Assembly (NCBI RefSeq): GCF_026683955.1
Contig: NZ_CP113344.1
Coordinates: forward strand, 1 to 39,587
Length of the DNA: 39,587 bases
Direction of reading: 5' to 3'
DNA from: Arthrobacter sp. MMS18-M83
GTDB taxonomy: Bacteria > Actinomycetota > Actinomycetes > Actinomycetales > Micrococcaceae
Shown in pieces: positions 22,539 through 30,800 of this stretch; positions within the stretch are counted from its first letter, which is position 1; every line of letters begins with the position of its first letter. Under the pieces are notes generated by a model. It was not told the DNA's origin. It did no database searches and saw only the letters and a list, made by a program, of their open reading frames with translations. The position numbers were made by a program, and so were the translations under genes.

Positions 22539-23552
22539 TCAATGGAAGGGGAGGTGGCCCGGGACCTGCACATCGTCCGGGTCCAGTTCCGGACGTACAC
22601 GGAGCACCCGTAAAGGATGTCGGAAGGCCCTGCCTGACCAGGCGACGTCGGCGGACACTTCGACAACGATCGGCTCCACCAGGGTCAGGCGGACCGGGTC
22701 CCTGTCCTTGCTGAACCTGTCCAACAAAGAGGCCGGGATCTCCTCGGGCCACGGATGGTTCCTGACCGGCGGCCGCAGGTATCTGCCCAGGTTCCTGGAC
22801 GCTGCGGCACTTAGGACGGTGGAGCGGCCGACGACCCACAGCCGGCCGTTCATCGGCAACCCTGCAACCAGGGTTGAAGGGCGATTCCGGGGACCTGTCA
22901 CGCCGGCGCAGACGATGTCCAGGACCTGTCTGTGCTTAACCTTCAGCCAGATCCGGGACCCCTCGTAGGCTTGCTCCGAACGCTTGAGGATTAGCCCTTC
23001 CATGCCTGTCGATGGCAGGTCCCGGAACCACGCCTCAGCAAGGTCCCGGTCCGTTGTGACGGGGGAGAGGTTCAGCGGCGGAGCCCAGGCCCGGGCGAGT
23101 TCCTCCAGAAGCTCCCGGCGCCGGGACCAGGGAAGATTCCTGATGTCGTGGCCGGCGACCGCGAGGAGATCGAACGCCACATACGACGCGGGCAGTTCCC
23201 GCACCATCCTGGCGAGGCCTGTGTTGGAGGCGACCAGGCGCCGCTGCAGGGCCTCGAAATCCAGCCGCCCCTGCGACCAGAGGACGGCCTCACCATCGAT
23301 CACACAACCTGATGGCACCTGCTGCTCCAAAGCCGAGACGAGCTCGGGTAGGTAGCGCGACAAGTCCTTGCTCTGCCTCGACCACAATGACACCCCCCGC
23401 AGATCCACCAGAGCGCAAGCCCGGAAGCCATCCCACTTGGGTTCAAAAATTAAATCTTCCGGCAAGGCTCCCGCCGGCGGGATGGCCTCCACCGCTTTCG
23501 CCAACGCCAGGGGGATAGGAGGATGCAGCGACCGTGGCACGCTCTCAGCCAT
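22539..23552 (-). CDS. ATP-dependent DNA ligase (LigC-like)
   Basis: The 337-residue protein has the nucleotidyltransferase motifs in order: motif I KWDGFR with the adenylated Lys at 39, motif III YVAFDLL, motif IV EGLILK and motif V WLKVKH. It has an OB-fold-like C-terminal part and no extra N-terminal domain. This is the minimal actinobacterial LigC type, used in repair, commonly with a Ku partner. No Ku gene is present in this window. Start ATG 23552 is chosen over an in-frame start at 23609 because it matches the family N-terminus (MAESVPRSLHPPIPLALAKAVE). A repair or plasmid-processing role in the recipient is possible. Confidence 0.88.
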   Translation of the reverse strand: MAESVPRSLHPPIPLALAKAVEAIPPAGALPEDLIFEPKWDGFRACALVDLRGVSLWSRQSKDLSRYLPELVSALEQQVPSGCVIDGEAVLWSQGRLDFEALQRRLVASNTGLARMVRELPASYVAFDLLAVAGHDIRNLPWSRRRELLEELARAWAPPLNLSPVTTDRDLAEAWFRDLPSTGMEGLILKRSEQAYEGSRIWLKVKHRQVLDIVCAGVTGPRNRPSTLVAGLPMNGRLWVVGRSTVLSAAASRNLGRYLRPPVRNHPWPEEIPASLLDRFSKDRDPVRLTLVEPIVVEVSADVAWSGRAFRHPLRVLRVRPELDPDDVQVPGHLPFH

Positions 23553-23632
23553 GGCGTCAGTGTAGGCCCGCGCACCCGGGACGTCAGCGCATCCAAGGGG
23601 TGGACCCAACTACGCCCGCTGTCGCAGTCAGC

Positions 23633-23845
23633 TTAGCCGCCGGCAATGACAGCGGCGGGGGAGCGGGGCGTCAGGTGTCGGTACAGAGTCGTGCGGTTCA
23701 GGCCGGTCTTGGCGGTTATCTCCCGCATGGAGGAGTCGGCCGCCCGCAACAGGGCGGCGTGTTCAAGGTTGTCCGCATCGACCAAAGGATGCGCTGCCCG
23801 TGCGCCGGTTGAGGACCAATGCTCGGAAGAGTCACGCTTAGACAT
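23633..23845 (-). CDS. Stand-alone helix-turn-helix protein coupled to the recombinase
   Basis: The 70-residue protein ends in REITAKTGLNRTTLYRHLTPRS, a helix-turn-helix like that of Hin/Tn3-type recombinases. Its ATG overlaps the recombinase stop (TGATG at 23843-23847), so the two are translationally coupled. The N-terminus is unlike a recombinase. It may assist site binding or regulate the recombinase, or it may be a remnant of a second resolvase. Confidence 0.65.
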   Translation of the reverse strand: MSKRDSSEHWSSTGARAAHPLVDADNLEHAALLRAADSSMREITAKTGLNRTTLYRHLTPRSPAAVIAGG

Positions 23846-24432
23846 CAGGACTTCGACAGCGCGGGCTTACCCGTTCTCGGGCCTAACGCCCTGGTCAACG
23901 AGGACATGCTAACGCTCAGCGTCTCCGAAATCTCCTGAAGCTTCTTTCCTTGGCGCCGGAGGTCCCTGGCGGCCTCAAGTCTGGCCGGCGTCATCACCCG
24001 GGGTCGGCCGCCCAACCGTCCCCTGGCTTTCGCCGCTGCGAGACCGGCCCTCGTACGCTCCGAAAGACGGGAGCGCTCGTACTCGGCCAGAGACGCGAAC
24101 ATGTCAAAGATCAACTTTCCGTGCGCATTCGTTGTATCCAGCCATGGCTCGGCCAACGACCGAAACGCTATCCCCCGCCGCCCAAGGACTGTCACAATGT
24201 CGGACAGGTCCGCTGTGCTGCGCCCTAACCTGGTTAGGTCAGCCACGACCAGGACGTTCCCTGGCTGAAGGTGTTCCAGACAGTCCTGCCACCCCGCTCG
24301 AGCCTGTGTTGCACCCGAGGCATGTTCCGTGAACACCTTGATAGCTCCGGCACCAACGAGTGCATCAACCTGGGCATCCAGGGACTGCCCGCGGGTGCTG
24401 ACCCGGGCGTACCCGATGATATTCCGACTCAC
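23845..24432 (-). CDS. Serine recombinase (Tn3-type resolvase/invertase)
   Basis: The 195-residue protein has the catalytic serine motif YARVSTRGQSLDAQ (Ser near 12), the ADLTRLGRS stretch and the SLAEYERSRLSERTRAGLAAAKARGRLGGRP hinge, followed by a C-terminal helix-turn-helix (LQEISETLSVSMSSLTRAL). It resolves multimers or cointegrates, or belongs to a Tn3-type element. The ATG lies at 24432 without a strong ribosome-binding site. The 24433-24600 region upstream is the likely res site but has no motif I can name. Confidence 0.88.
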   Translation of the reverse strand: MSRNIIGYARVSTRGQSLDAQVDALVGAGAIKVFTEHASGATQARAGWQDCLEHLQPGNVLVVADLTRLGRSTADLSDIVTVLGRRGIAFRSLAEPWLDTTNAHGKLIFDMFASLAEYERSRLSERTRAGLAAAKARGRLGGRPRVMTPARLEAARDLRRQGKKLQEISETLSVSMSSLTRALGPRTGKPALSKS

Positions 24433-24615
24433 AGGACCAACCTTCTTCTCGGCACCGCGACAAACACGTCAAAAACCGTCCATCACCGACTCCGAATGCA
24501 CTAGATACCGGGAACGGGTTCTGACTAAAAATACGTCCCAAAGCCCGCCATTTTTGGGAAGTTTTCGGCAAGTCGAAAAGACTAGTCAGAAATGGTCGTT
24601 TTTGACCGATGTCAA

Positions 24616-24703
24616 GGCGAGGGAAAGGGATTCGAACCCTTGACAGCTTTTACACTGCACCGAATTATCAGTCCGGCGCCTTCGGCCACTCGGCCACCCC
24701 TCC
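24616..24703 (-). tRNA. Class II tRNA-like gene: tRNA-Ser-type body with GAU anticodon
   Basis: Read on the minus strand the sequence folds as a tRNA. The D-arm is GCC/GGC. The anticodon stem CCGGA/TTCGG closes a 7-base loop CTGATAA, giving anticodon GAT (24667-24669), which would read isoleucine codons AUC/AUU. A long variable arm (GCAG/CTGT stem) and the T-arm AAGGG-TTCGAAT-CCCTT follow. The D-loop and long variable arm are the serine type, in which the corresponding loop is usually CTGCTAA (GCU). The acceptor stem is imperfect: base 1 does not pair, as if one C was lost before the GCC-type 3' end. It may be a real odd tRNA, a decoy, or a pseudo-tRNA. Confidence 0.6.
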
Positions 24704-24782
24704 GCGCATTGCGAGGTGCTGCGCCAAGAAAGGGGCAGCTCGGATAGCATTTCACATCACAACAGGAGAGGGAAATTGCGAC

Positions 24783-25631
24783 GTGGAAAGATTCAGCAAG
24801 AGAAACCGTTACGGCAGCAGCAGGCCTAGGACTCTGGAAGAGGAAGCTCCCCGGCGGGTTCGTTCCGAGCTTCGGGACATCTTGATCGACCGACTGGGTG
24901 CTGTAGGTGCCCACAAGAGGATTTGCGATGTCATGTACTTGGATGATGAGGGCGTCTTCAGTGCTGACTGGGCCACGCCGCGAATCAAGGAGAACCTCGA
25001 TGACATGGATTGGTTCCGGGTCTATGACTTGTTCGAGGAAATGGCTGAGGGTCTGCACTACGGCCAGGAGAGTGAGTACCACGATGCAGTTAACGCCGCG
25101 TTTGCTGAGGCAGGCGTTGTGTACGAGCTCCGCGACGGGGTTGTGGAGAGACTAGACGAAACTGGCGAAGCTCTGGGGGTTCGTCATGATGAAGACGCGG
25201 CGTTGAGTGTACTGACTGGGCCGTTCAAGCCAGTTCAAGAGCAGTACCGGAAGGCCCTGGACGCCCTCCACGGACGCCCCGCTGAACCGAAGGCAGCGAT
25301 CCGGGAGTCACTGAACGCAGTTGAGGCGGTGACACGAATCATTACGGGCAAAGAGAAATCGCAACTCGGCGAATGCATAACGGTCATCTACGGCAAGGAC
25401 GCTGAGGACCACCACAAGGCCTTAGCCCAATCCCTCAAGAGCCTTTACGGCTATGCCAGTTCGATTCCTGGAGCGCGGCATGGGCAGCACGCGGATGTGG
25501 AAGTCAGTTTCGAAGAAGCCCTTCTGGCCGTTCGCATGTCCGGAGCCGCGATTGCCTTCCTAATCGCGGAGCACTCATCCTCCAGAGGCGCCGCGGCTAC
25601 AGATATCACCAAGGGGCGTTTTAAGCTTTGA
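24783..25631 (+). CDS. AbiJ-like abortive-infection protein (AbiJ N-terminal and HEPN-like C-terminal domains)
   Basis: The 282-residue protein has an N-terminal domain (LRDILIDRLG...FRVYDLFEEMAEGL...VNAAFAEAGVVYELRDGVVERL) resembling AbiJ NTD4-type domains. The C-terminal region (AAIRESLNAVEAVTRIITG...GARHGQHAD...EALLAVRMSGAAIAFLIAEH) has the RHG-type motif of HEPN RNase-like partners. It is a likely anti-phage gene acting on RNA in infected cells. GTG 24783, 11 bases after AGGAGAGGG, is chosen as start. A longer frame from 24609 runs through the tRNA-like gene and is rejected. The tRNA-like gene lies divergently within 80 bases. Confidence 0.72.
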   Translation: MERFSKRNRYGSSRPRTLEEEAPRRVRSELRDILIDRLGAVGAHKRICDVMYLDDEGVFSADWATPRIKENLDDMDWFRVYDLFEEMAEGLHYGQESEYHDAVNAAFAEAGVVYELRDGVVERLDETGEALGVRHDEDAALSVLTGPFKPVQEQYRKALDALHGRPAEPKAAIRESLNAVEAVTRIITGKEKSQLGECITVIYGKDAEDHHKALAQSLKSLYGYASSIPGARHGQHADVEVSFEEALLAVRMSGAAIAFLIAEHSSSRGAAATDITKGRFKL

Positions 25632-25806
25632 GTGCGGAATCGGCTTATCAACGGGGGTTAGTTTTGGGACAATCCGGGACAGGCAGTTACGCGGTACTCC
25701 GCGGATTCGGATCCAGTGCTCAAGGTGCCGGTTCAACCAAAACTTTCTGAGATTTCCGCGACACGATTCTGCCCGTGGCCGCACTGTATCCGTAGGGAGG
25801 GGTATG

Positions 25807-26247
25807 TCAGTTATTGGCACTTCCGCCGGGGGAGCTGCGAAGCAGCTGCTCCAGGCACGCCTCGTAGCCGGCCATCACCTCGTCAAAAGAAGATAGCTGC
25901 AAGCCGCCGTAGACGGCGGCAGCGTCGAGCGCATCGGGTAGCTCCTCATCCACGGAACATAACAGGGGCTCGCAACGCAGCCCGTCCCATTCGAGGGTGG
26001 CCAGACTCCAGGGATGCACCGGCGGGGAGACCGTGATACCGGCGCATTCCAGCGTGTCGGCAAGAAGGTTGCGGGTCACAGACCGCCACGCCGCGAGGAA
26101 AGGATCCCTGAGCATCTCGATCCGTTCGTCGTCCTTGCCGTCATAAGCAAGGAACAGGTCCTCGGACAGTGCGTCCCACTCTTCGGCGGACCGCACGAGC
26201 AGATGGGCGGCCCGGACCCGGGCGGAAATAGTTTTCAAGAACGGCAT
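25807..26247 (-). CDS. Unknown protein (146 residues)
   Basis: This is a soluble, mostly helical protein (ARVRAAHLLVRSAEEWDALSEDLFLAYDGKDDERIEMLRDPFLAAWRSVTRNLLADTLECAGI) with no recognised motif. ATG 26247 has GAAGGGGCG just upstream and is preferred over the in-frame start at 26421. It is divergent from the small gene at 26381, with two inverted repeats between them. Confidence 0.6.
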   Translation of the reverse strand: MPFLKTISARVRAAHLLVRSAEEWDALSEDLFLAYDGKDDERIEMLRDPFLAAWRSVTRNLLADTLECAGITVSPPVHPWSLATLEWDGLRCEPLLCSVDEELPDALDAAAVYGGLQLSSFDEVMAGYEACLEQLLRSSPGGSANN

Positions 26248-26291
26248 GCGCGCCCCTTCGCGATGATTCGAGCAGTCTCTATTCTGTACCA

Positions 26292-26361
26292 CCTGGCACG
26301 GATGCCCGGCCGGTGCCAGGGCAAAAGAATGTCCCGCCGGAATGGGGGGTACCGGCGGGAC
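26292..26361. repeat. Two inverted repeats between divergent small genes
   Basis: CCTGGCAC/GTGCCAGG (26292-26299 with 26313-26320) is followed by GTCCCGCCGG/CCGGCGGGAC (26331-26340 with 26352-26361), both perfect. They sit in the control region between the genes at 26247 (minus) and 26381 (plus) and are candidate operators. Confidence 0.6.
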
Positions 26362-26380
26362 TGCACTCACAGTACCAACA

Positions 26381-26524
26381 ATGAGGGACAAAACGGTGTT
26401 CGTGATTCTCGCAGACGGCACCGGCCTTAGCTACAGCTGGGAAGGCGAGTTGCTGAGCCAGCGACAGCAGGACACCGGCAAGGAAGTCGTCCCGGAAGAC
26501 CGCTACAAGCTCACCGCTGAATGA
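26381..26524 (+). CDS. Unknown 47-residue protein
   Basis: MRDKTVFVILADGTGLSYSWEGELLSQRQQ... is a short protein with a beta-rich start. There is no strong ribosome-binding site; an in-frame start at 26342 lies inside the inverted repeat. It is followed by another small gene in the same direction. Confidence 0.45.
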   Translation: MRDKTVFVILADGTGLSYSWEGELLSQRQQDTGKEVVPEDRYKLTAE

Positions 26525-26633
26525 CTCGTTTCAGGGCAAGATACCGCTGCACTTCGTCGTGCCTTGGTGCCAGACTTCGGCTGTGGAGGAAAAGAAATTC
26601 TGGGAACCGCCGCGTTCGAGGAGGTCAGCACCT

Positions 26634-26879
26634 GTGGTGCCGCCGGTGGACGCGGCAGCTCTGGAAGGGGCCGTGAAGGCCAAGGAGCCGCTGCCGGTGT
26701 TCGTGGTCCTGGACTACGAGAACGGCGAAACCCGCGAGGTCATGGGCTTCGCGTACGGGTGGACGAAGACGCACGTGCTGGTGTCGGTGCCGTGGCCGAT
26801 GGATTACTACGAGGGCCGCAAGGAAGTTTGGGTGGAGGCGTCCAGGGTTCGCCGGCGGAAGATCGACCGGCGGTGGTGA
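26634..26879 (+). CDS. Unknown 81-residue protein (GTG start)
   Basis: GTG 26634 lies 9 bases after GAGGAGG, a strong ribosome-binding site. The encoded LPVFVVLDYENGETREVMGFAYGWTKTHVLVSVPWPMDYYEGRKEVWVEASRVRRRKI is beta-rich with a basic end, a pattern seen in small Sm-like or Tudor-like proteins, but I cannot assign a family. A longer in-frame start at 26559 has no ribosome-binding site. Confidence 0.55.
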   Translation: MVPPVDAAALEGAVKAKEPLPVFVVLDYENGETREVMGFAYGWTKTHVLVSVPWPMDYYEGRKEVWVEASRVRRRKIDRRW

Positions 26880-27005
26880 CTCGCGGCGCCCTTGCCGTAC
26901 TGCTGCTGTGCCGCCTGCTTGCGCGGTGATTAGCCATGGCTGGGATGAGTCCATCGTGCGCCCACTGCTGAACGGTCATGATCCGGAAGCGCCACTGTTC
27001 TAGGG

Positions 27006-27056
27006 CTCAGTGCACGAGAGGCCCCACGCCGCACTTGGTGAGCGCGGGGCCCTGAG
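27006..27056. terminator. Hairpin between convergent genes
   Basis: GGCCCC pairs with GGGGCC, with an inner CGC/GCG and outer CTCAG/CTGAG pairs, forming a long interrupted stem between the stop at 26879 (plus) and 27108 (minus). This is a plausible bidirectional terminator without a T-run. Confidence 0.5.
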
Positions 27057-27107
27057 TGAGAGGTATATGATCGTCGGCCGGCCGAGCGTTCTTATACTCG
27101 TGGAGCC

Positions 27108-27512
27108 TTACTCGTTGGCCTCTTGTCCGGCTTGTTCTGTTTCGGTGCCTACGGCGTTGGTTGAGCCCTCGTCGGCTGTCGTCTTCTCATCAGCGATCAG
27201 ACGATTCAACGCCGCCGTCGTGAGGCCCAGTCGTTGAGCCACGTTGGCTTTCGGCTCCTGGGTGGCGATCATTTCCTTGGCCGATTGCTTCAGGGACGCG
27301 TTGAGTTCCGCAACGATCTTCTTGGCCTTCGCGTGAACCTCATCGATCTTCCTCTGGGTTTCCTCGCCCACGGCATGCATCTGCGCTTCGGCCTCGAAGT
27401 ACCTTTCGGACAGGTCAAGCAGCGTCTGGTGACGTGTGGCGAAGTCAGCTGCCTTCTCCAGAGCCTTCCGGCGAGCTTCACTGGAAGCTGCTGACTTTCG
27501 TAGTGCTGGCAT
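27108..27512 (-). CDS. Coiled-coil helix-turn-helix protein, probable relaxosome accessory
   Basis: The 134-residue protein has a long charged coiled coil (RRKALEKAADFATRHQTLLDLSERYFEAEAQMHAVGEETQRKIDEVHAKAKKIVAEL) and a C-terminal helix-turn-helix (ANVAQRLGLTTAALNRLIADE). It is divergent from the MobF relaxase traA, with the candidate oriT in between, the usual place of an oriT-binding accessory or a traA repressor. ATG 27512 has GAAGGGG 6 bases upstream. The function is inferred from position and fold. Confidence 0.65.
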   Translation of the reverse strand: MPALRKSAASSEARRKALEKAADFATRHQTLLDLSERYFEAEAQMHAVGEETQRKIDEVHAKAKKIVAELNASLKQSAKEMIATQEPKANVAQRLGLTTAALNRLIADEKTTADEGSTNAVGTETEQAGQEANE

Positions 27513-27858
27513 GGCATCCCCTTCGAGTGTCCGGCGTGAACCTCAAGCCTAACCCGCAAGGGACGCGAGGACCCCCAACACCCTAACGGGCCTCCGGACG
27601 CGGGGGACCCCCGCGTCCGGAGGCCGGGACGGCAAGGGGCACGGTTGCACACAATCGAAGTCGCACCGTCGTTCCGTTCGTTCCTCTCTCCACAACGCCA
27701 CACCTTCTCATGTGCACAACCGCTTGAACGATTTCAAGGACCAATATTCAGTTCCCGAGAATGTTCGTTCCTCCCATTTTTGAATTCTCGAAAACCAAAT
27801 ATCTGTCACACCTCATGCATTATTAATGTTTGAGGGTGGTCTGGGCTATTCTTGTGCG
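27513..27858. other. Candidate oriT region between the accessory gene and traA
   Basis: This 346-base gene-free region is AT-rich toward traA. It holds a perfect 18-bp-arm palindrome (27589-27606 with 27608-27625, one-base loop), CTTGAA/TTCAAG (27723-27738), CGAGAAT/ATTCTCG (27756-27762 with 27784-27790), and two copies of GTTCGTTCCTC (27676-27686 and 27763-27773). This mix of palindromes and repeats beside a relaxase gene is typical of oriT. No known nic consensus was recognised. A TATTCT -10 (27847-27852) would start a leaderless traA mRNA. Confidence 0.55.
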
Positions 27859-30800
27859 GTGATGACCCTGCACAAGCTCAGTGCCGGCGATGGCTATACC
27901 TACTACACCAAAGAGGTGGCCAGCGCCGATGAGCTACGCCAGGGCGGCCGCCAGCTGGGGGACTATTACACCGTTGAGGGGAACCCTCCGGGGCAGTGGG
28001 TAGGCAACGGCATTGATGCTCTGGGTGTTTCCGGCGAGGTCACGGAAGCCCAAATGGAGGCCCTGTACGGGATGGGCCTGCACCCGAATTTCAAGCAGAT
28101 CGTGGCCGAGGAAATCGCCAACGGTTCCACCGAACAGGCAGCGAAGGCGAAGGCGAAGCTGGGGCGGGCAGCCTACCGATACAGCCAGGGCGAGCCCGAA
28201 TTGGCGCGGAAGATTCAAACGTCCTACGCGGACATTGAACGCATCAACCACCGTCCGGCAAGCGCTGATGAACGGCGCATCATCCGTGCCAGAGAGGGTG
28301 CCATCGCCTTCCGTGATGCCAAGGGCAGAGACGCCCGGGATTCGGAGGAACTGGGCAAGTTCATCACCGCAGCGACGAAGGCGCCGCAGCAGGCTGTCTC
28401 CGGTTATGACCTTGTGTTCTCCCCGCCGAAGTCCGTCTCCACGCTCTGGGCGCTGGGAGACGAAGAGACACGCAAGGCCATCGAGAAGGCCCACGATCAG
28501 GCCATCAAGGACACCCTTGGCTATCTTGAGCGCGAGGCCATCGCCACCCGCTCAGGGGTGAACGGTGTCGCGCAGATTGATGTTGAGAGCGGCCTGATAG
28601 CTTCCAAGTTCCGGCACTATGACTCACGCAACGGTGACCCGCAGCTGCATGATCACGTGGTGCTGGCCAACAAGGTCAAAGGTGCCGATGGGAAGTGGCG
28701 GAGCATTGACGGTTCGCTGCTGTACAAGATGAACGTGGCCAGTTCGGAGCACTATAACCAGCGGGTCATGGGCCACCTTCAGGCAGATCTTGGGGTGAAG
28801 GTCGTTGCCCGTGAAGTGACACCTGGGCAGCGCCCGGTGTTGGAAATCGACGGCGTTGACGCCTCGCTGATGAACCTCTATTCCAGCCGTAGTACGGACA
28901 TCAAAACCACCGTGGAACGCCTCAGCGCCGAGTATGTTGCGGCGAACGGCAAGGAACCGGATCAGAAGACCCGCATTGCCCTGGCACAGCAGGCCACCCT
29001 TGAAACGCGGCCGGCCAAGAAGAGCGCACGCGCCCTCTCGGCACTGAGGGAAGAGTGGAAGCAAGACGCGGTAGCGGCAGCCGGGCAGGACGTCGTTGAG
29101 TCACTGACCGCAAGGGTCACCCGCCGGGCAGCAGCGCAGGAAGCGCCAACCCACGGCATTGATGACGCGGTCAAAGCAGTCATGGAGCGGGTGAGCGATG
29201 ACCGGGGAGCATGGGGGAAACACCATGTGGAGGCAGAGGCGAAGCGCTGGGTTTCCCACCACATGCCCGGCCATCTCCTTTCCGATCAGACCGTTTCGGC
29301 CATCGTCGATTCGGCCCTGACAAGGCACTCTCTACGGATCACTCCACCGAGCGCCCACGGGCATTTCGAGCCCCTGACCCGTGCTGATGGCAGCAGCATT
29401 TACGAGAAGCGCGGCACCGTTCTTTACACCTCCGAGAAGGTTCTCTACGCCGAGGACCGGCTGCTGTCGGCGGCACGCACACGCGTCATCCCGGCCGCGA
29501 GTGTTGAGTCTTTTGACCGTGCCCTAGCAGCTCATCAGGGTGCCCTCGATGAGGGCCAGCTGCGCCTGGCCCGCGAGTTCGCGACCAGTGAAAAGCTCCT
29601 CCTGATCGGCACCGGCCCGGCAGGGGCGGGGAAGACGACGGCCCTGCGCCTGGCGGCGAACGCGGTCCGGGAGTCCGGCGGCCGAGTCATCGGACTTGCC
29701 CCATCGGCCAAAGCGGCAGCTGTGATGGGCGAGGAAATCCAGTCCCCGGCCCACACCCTTGACGCGCTGCTGGCTAGCTACCGGCACGGACACAACGGGG
29801 AACCGACGCGCGATGACATGCGCCTGGGTCCGGGGGATGTGTTGATCGTTGACGAGGCCGGAATGGCCGGCACGGCCAGCCTGGCCAGCGTCACGATCCT
29901 TGCCGAGCAACAGGGTGCGGTGATCCGGTTCATCGGAGACACCCGGCAACTTTCGGCCGTGCAATCTGGCGGTGCGCTGCGGGCCATTGAGCATGAAGTC
30001 GGCTCCGTCGCCCTGGAGGAAGTGCACCGCTTCAGCACGCCGGGGGAGGCTGAGGCGTCATTGATGCTGCGCGAGCCGGCACCGGCTGAGGCAGACCCCT
30101 TCACCTTCTACAAGGCGCAGGGACGCGTTGTAGCCGGTGACCAGGAGTTTGTTGCCGGGGCGGTGTTCTCCGCATGGCAGCAGGACTCCGACGCCGGCAA
30201 ACACGCGGTCATGATTGCCGGTGACACTGCCACCGTTGCGGAGCTCAACGCCCGGGCACAGGCATACCGTTTCCAGACGGGTGAGGTTGGCGGTACCGAG
30301 TCGGTGGCGCTCAGAGACGGTCTTCACGCACATGCCGGCGATATCGTGGTGAGCCGCCGCAACGAGCGCAAGCTCAGCCTGAACCGTGGCAAGGACTGGG
30401 TGAAAAACAATGATGTGTGGATCGTTGGTGCGGTCAACGATGACGGATCACTGACCGTTCAGCACACCGTCCACCAGGGCAAGACGACGCTGCCGGCGGA
30501 CTACGTCACGGCCAGTGTCGAGCTTGGCTACGCCAGCACCGTGCACCGTTCCCAGGGCATCACGGCCGATACCACCCATGCGATCATCACCGACTCGACC
30601 TCCCGGGAGCTGGCCTACGTTGCCTTGACCCGTGGACGGGAAAGCAACCAGGCGTATGTGGTGACCGGGGACGGCCAGCACATGGACGATGTCCTGGCCA
30701 CCGTCGCCGGCGCCTACGACTCGAACCTCTCCGCGCACGAGATGATCCGCACCGCCCAGAGCGAAGCGAACAGCGTCCTGGCCCTTTCGGCCCAATACGT

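Noticed and set aside
24609..24782. N-terminal extension of the AbiJ-like protein
   Set aside because: It would translate antisense tRNA sequence. The GTG at 24783 has a good ribosome-binding site and starts the conserved part.
24612..25082. Minus-strand 156-codon frame across the tRNA
   Set aside because: Its C-terminal part is the translation of the tRNA itself and the rest is antisense to the Abi gene.
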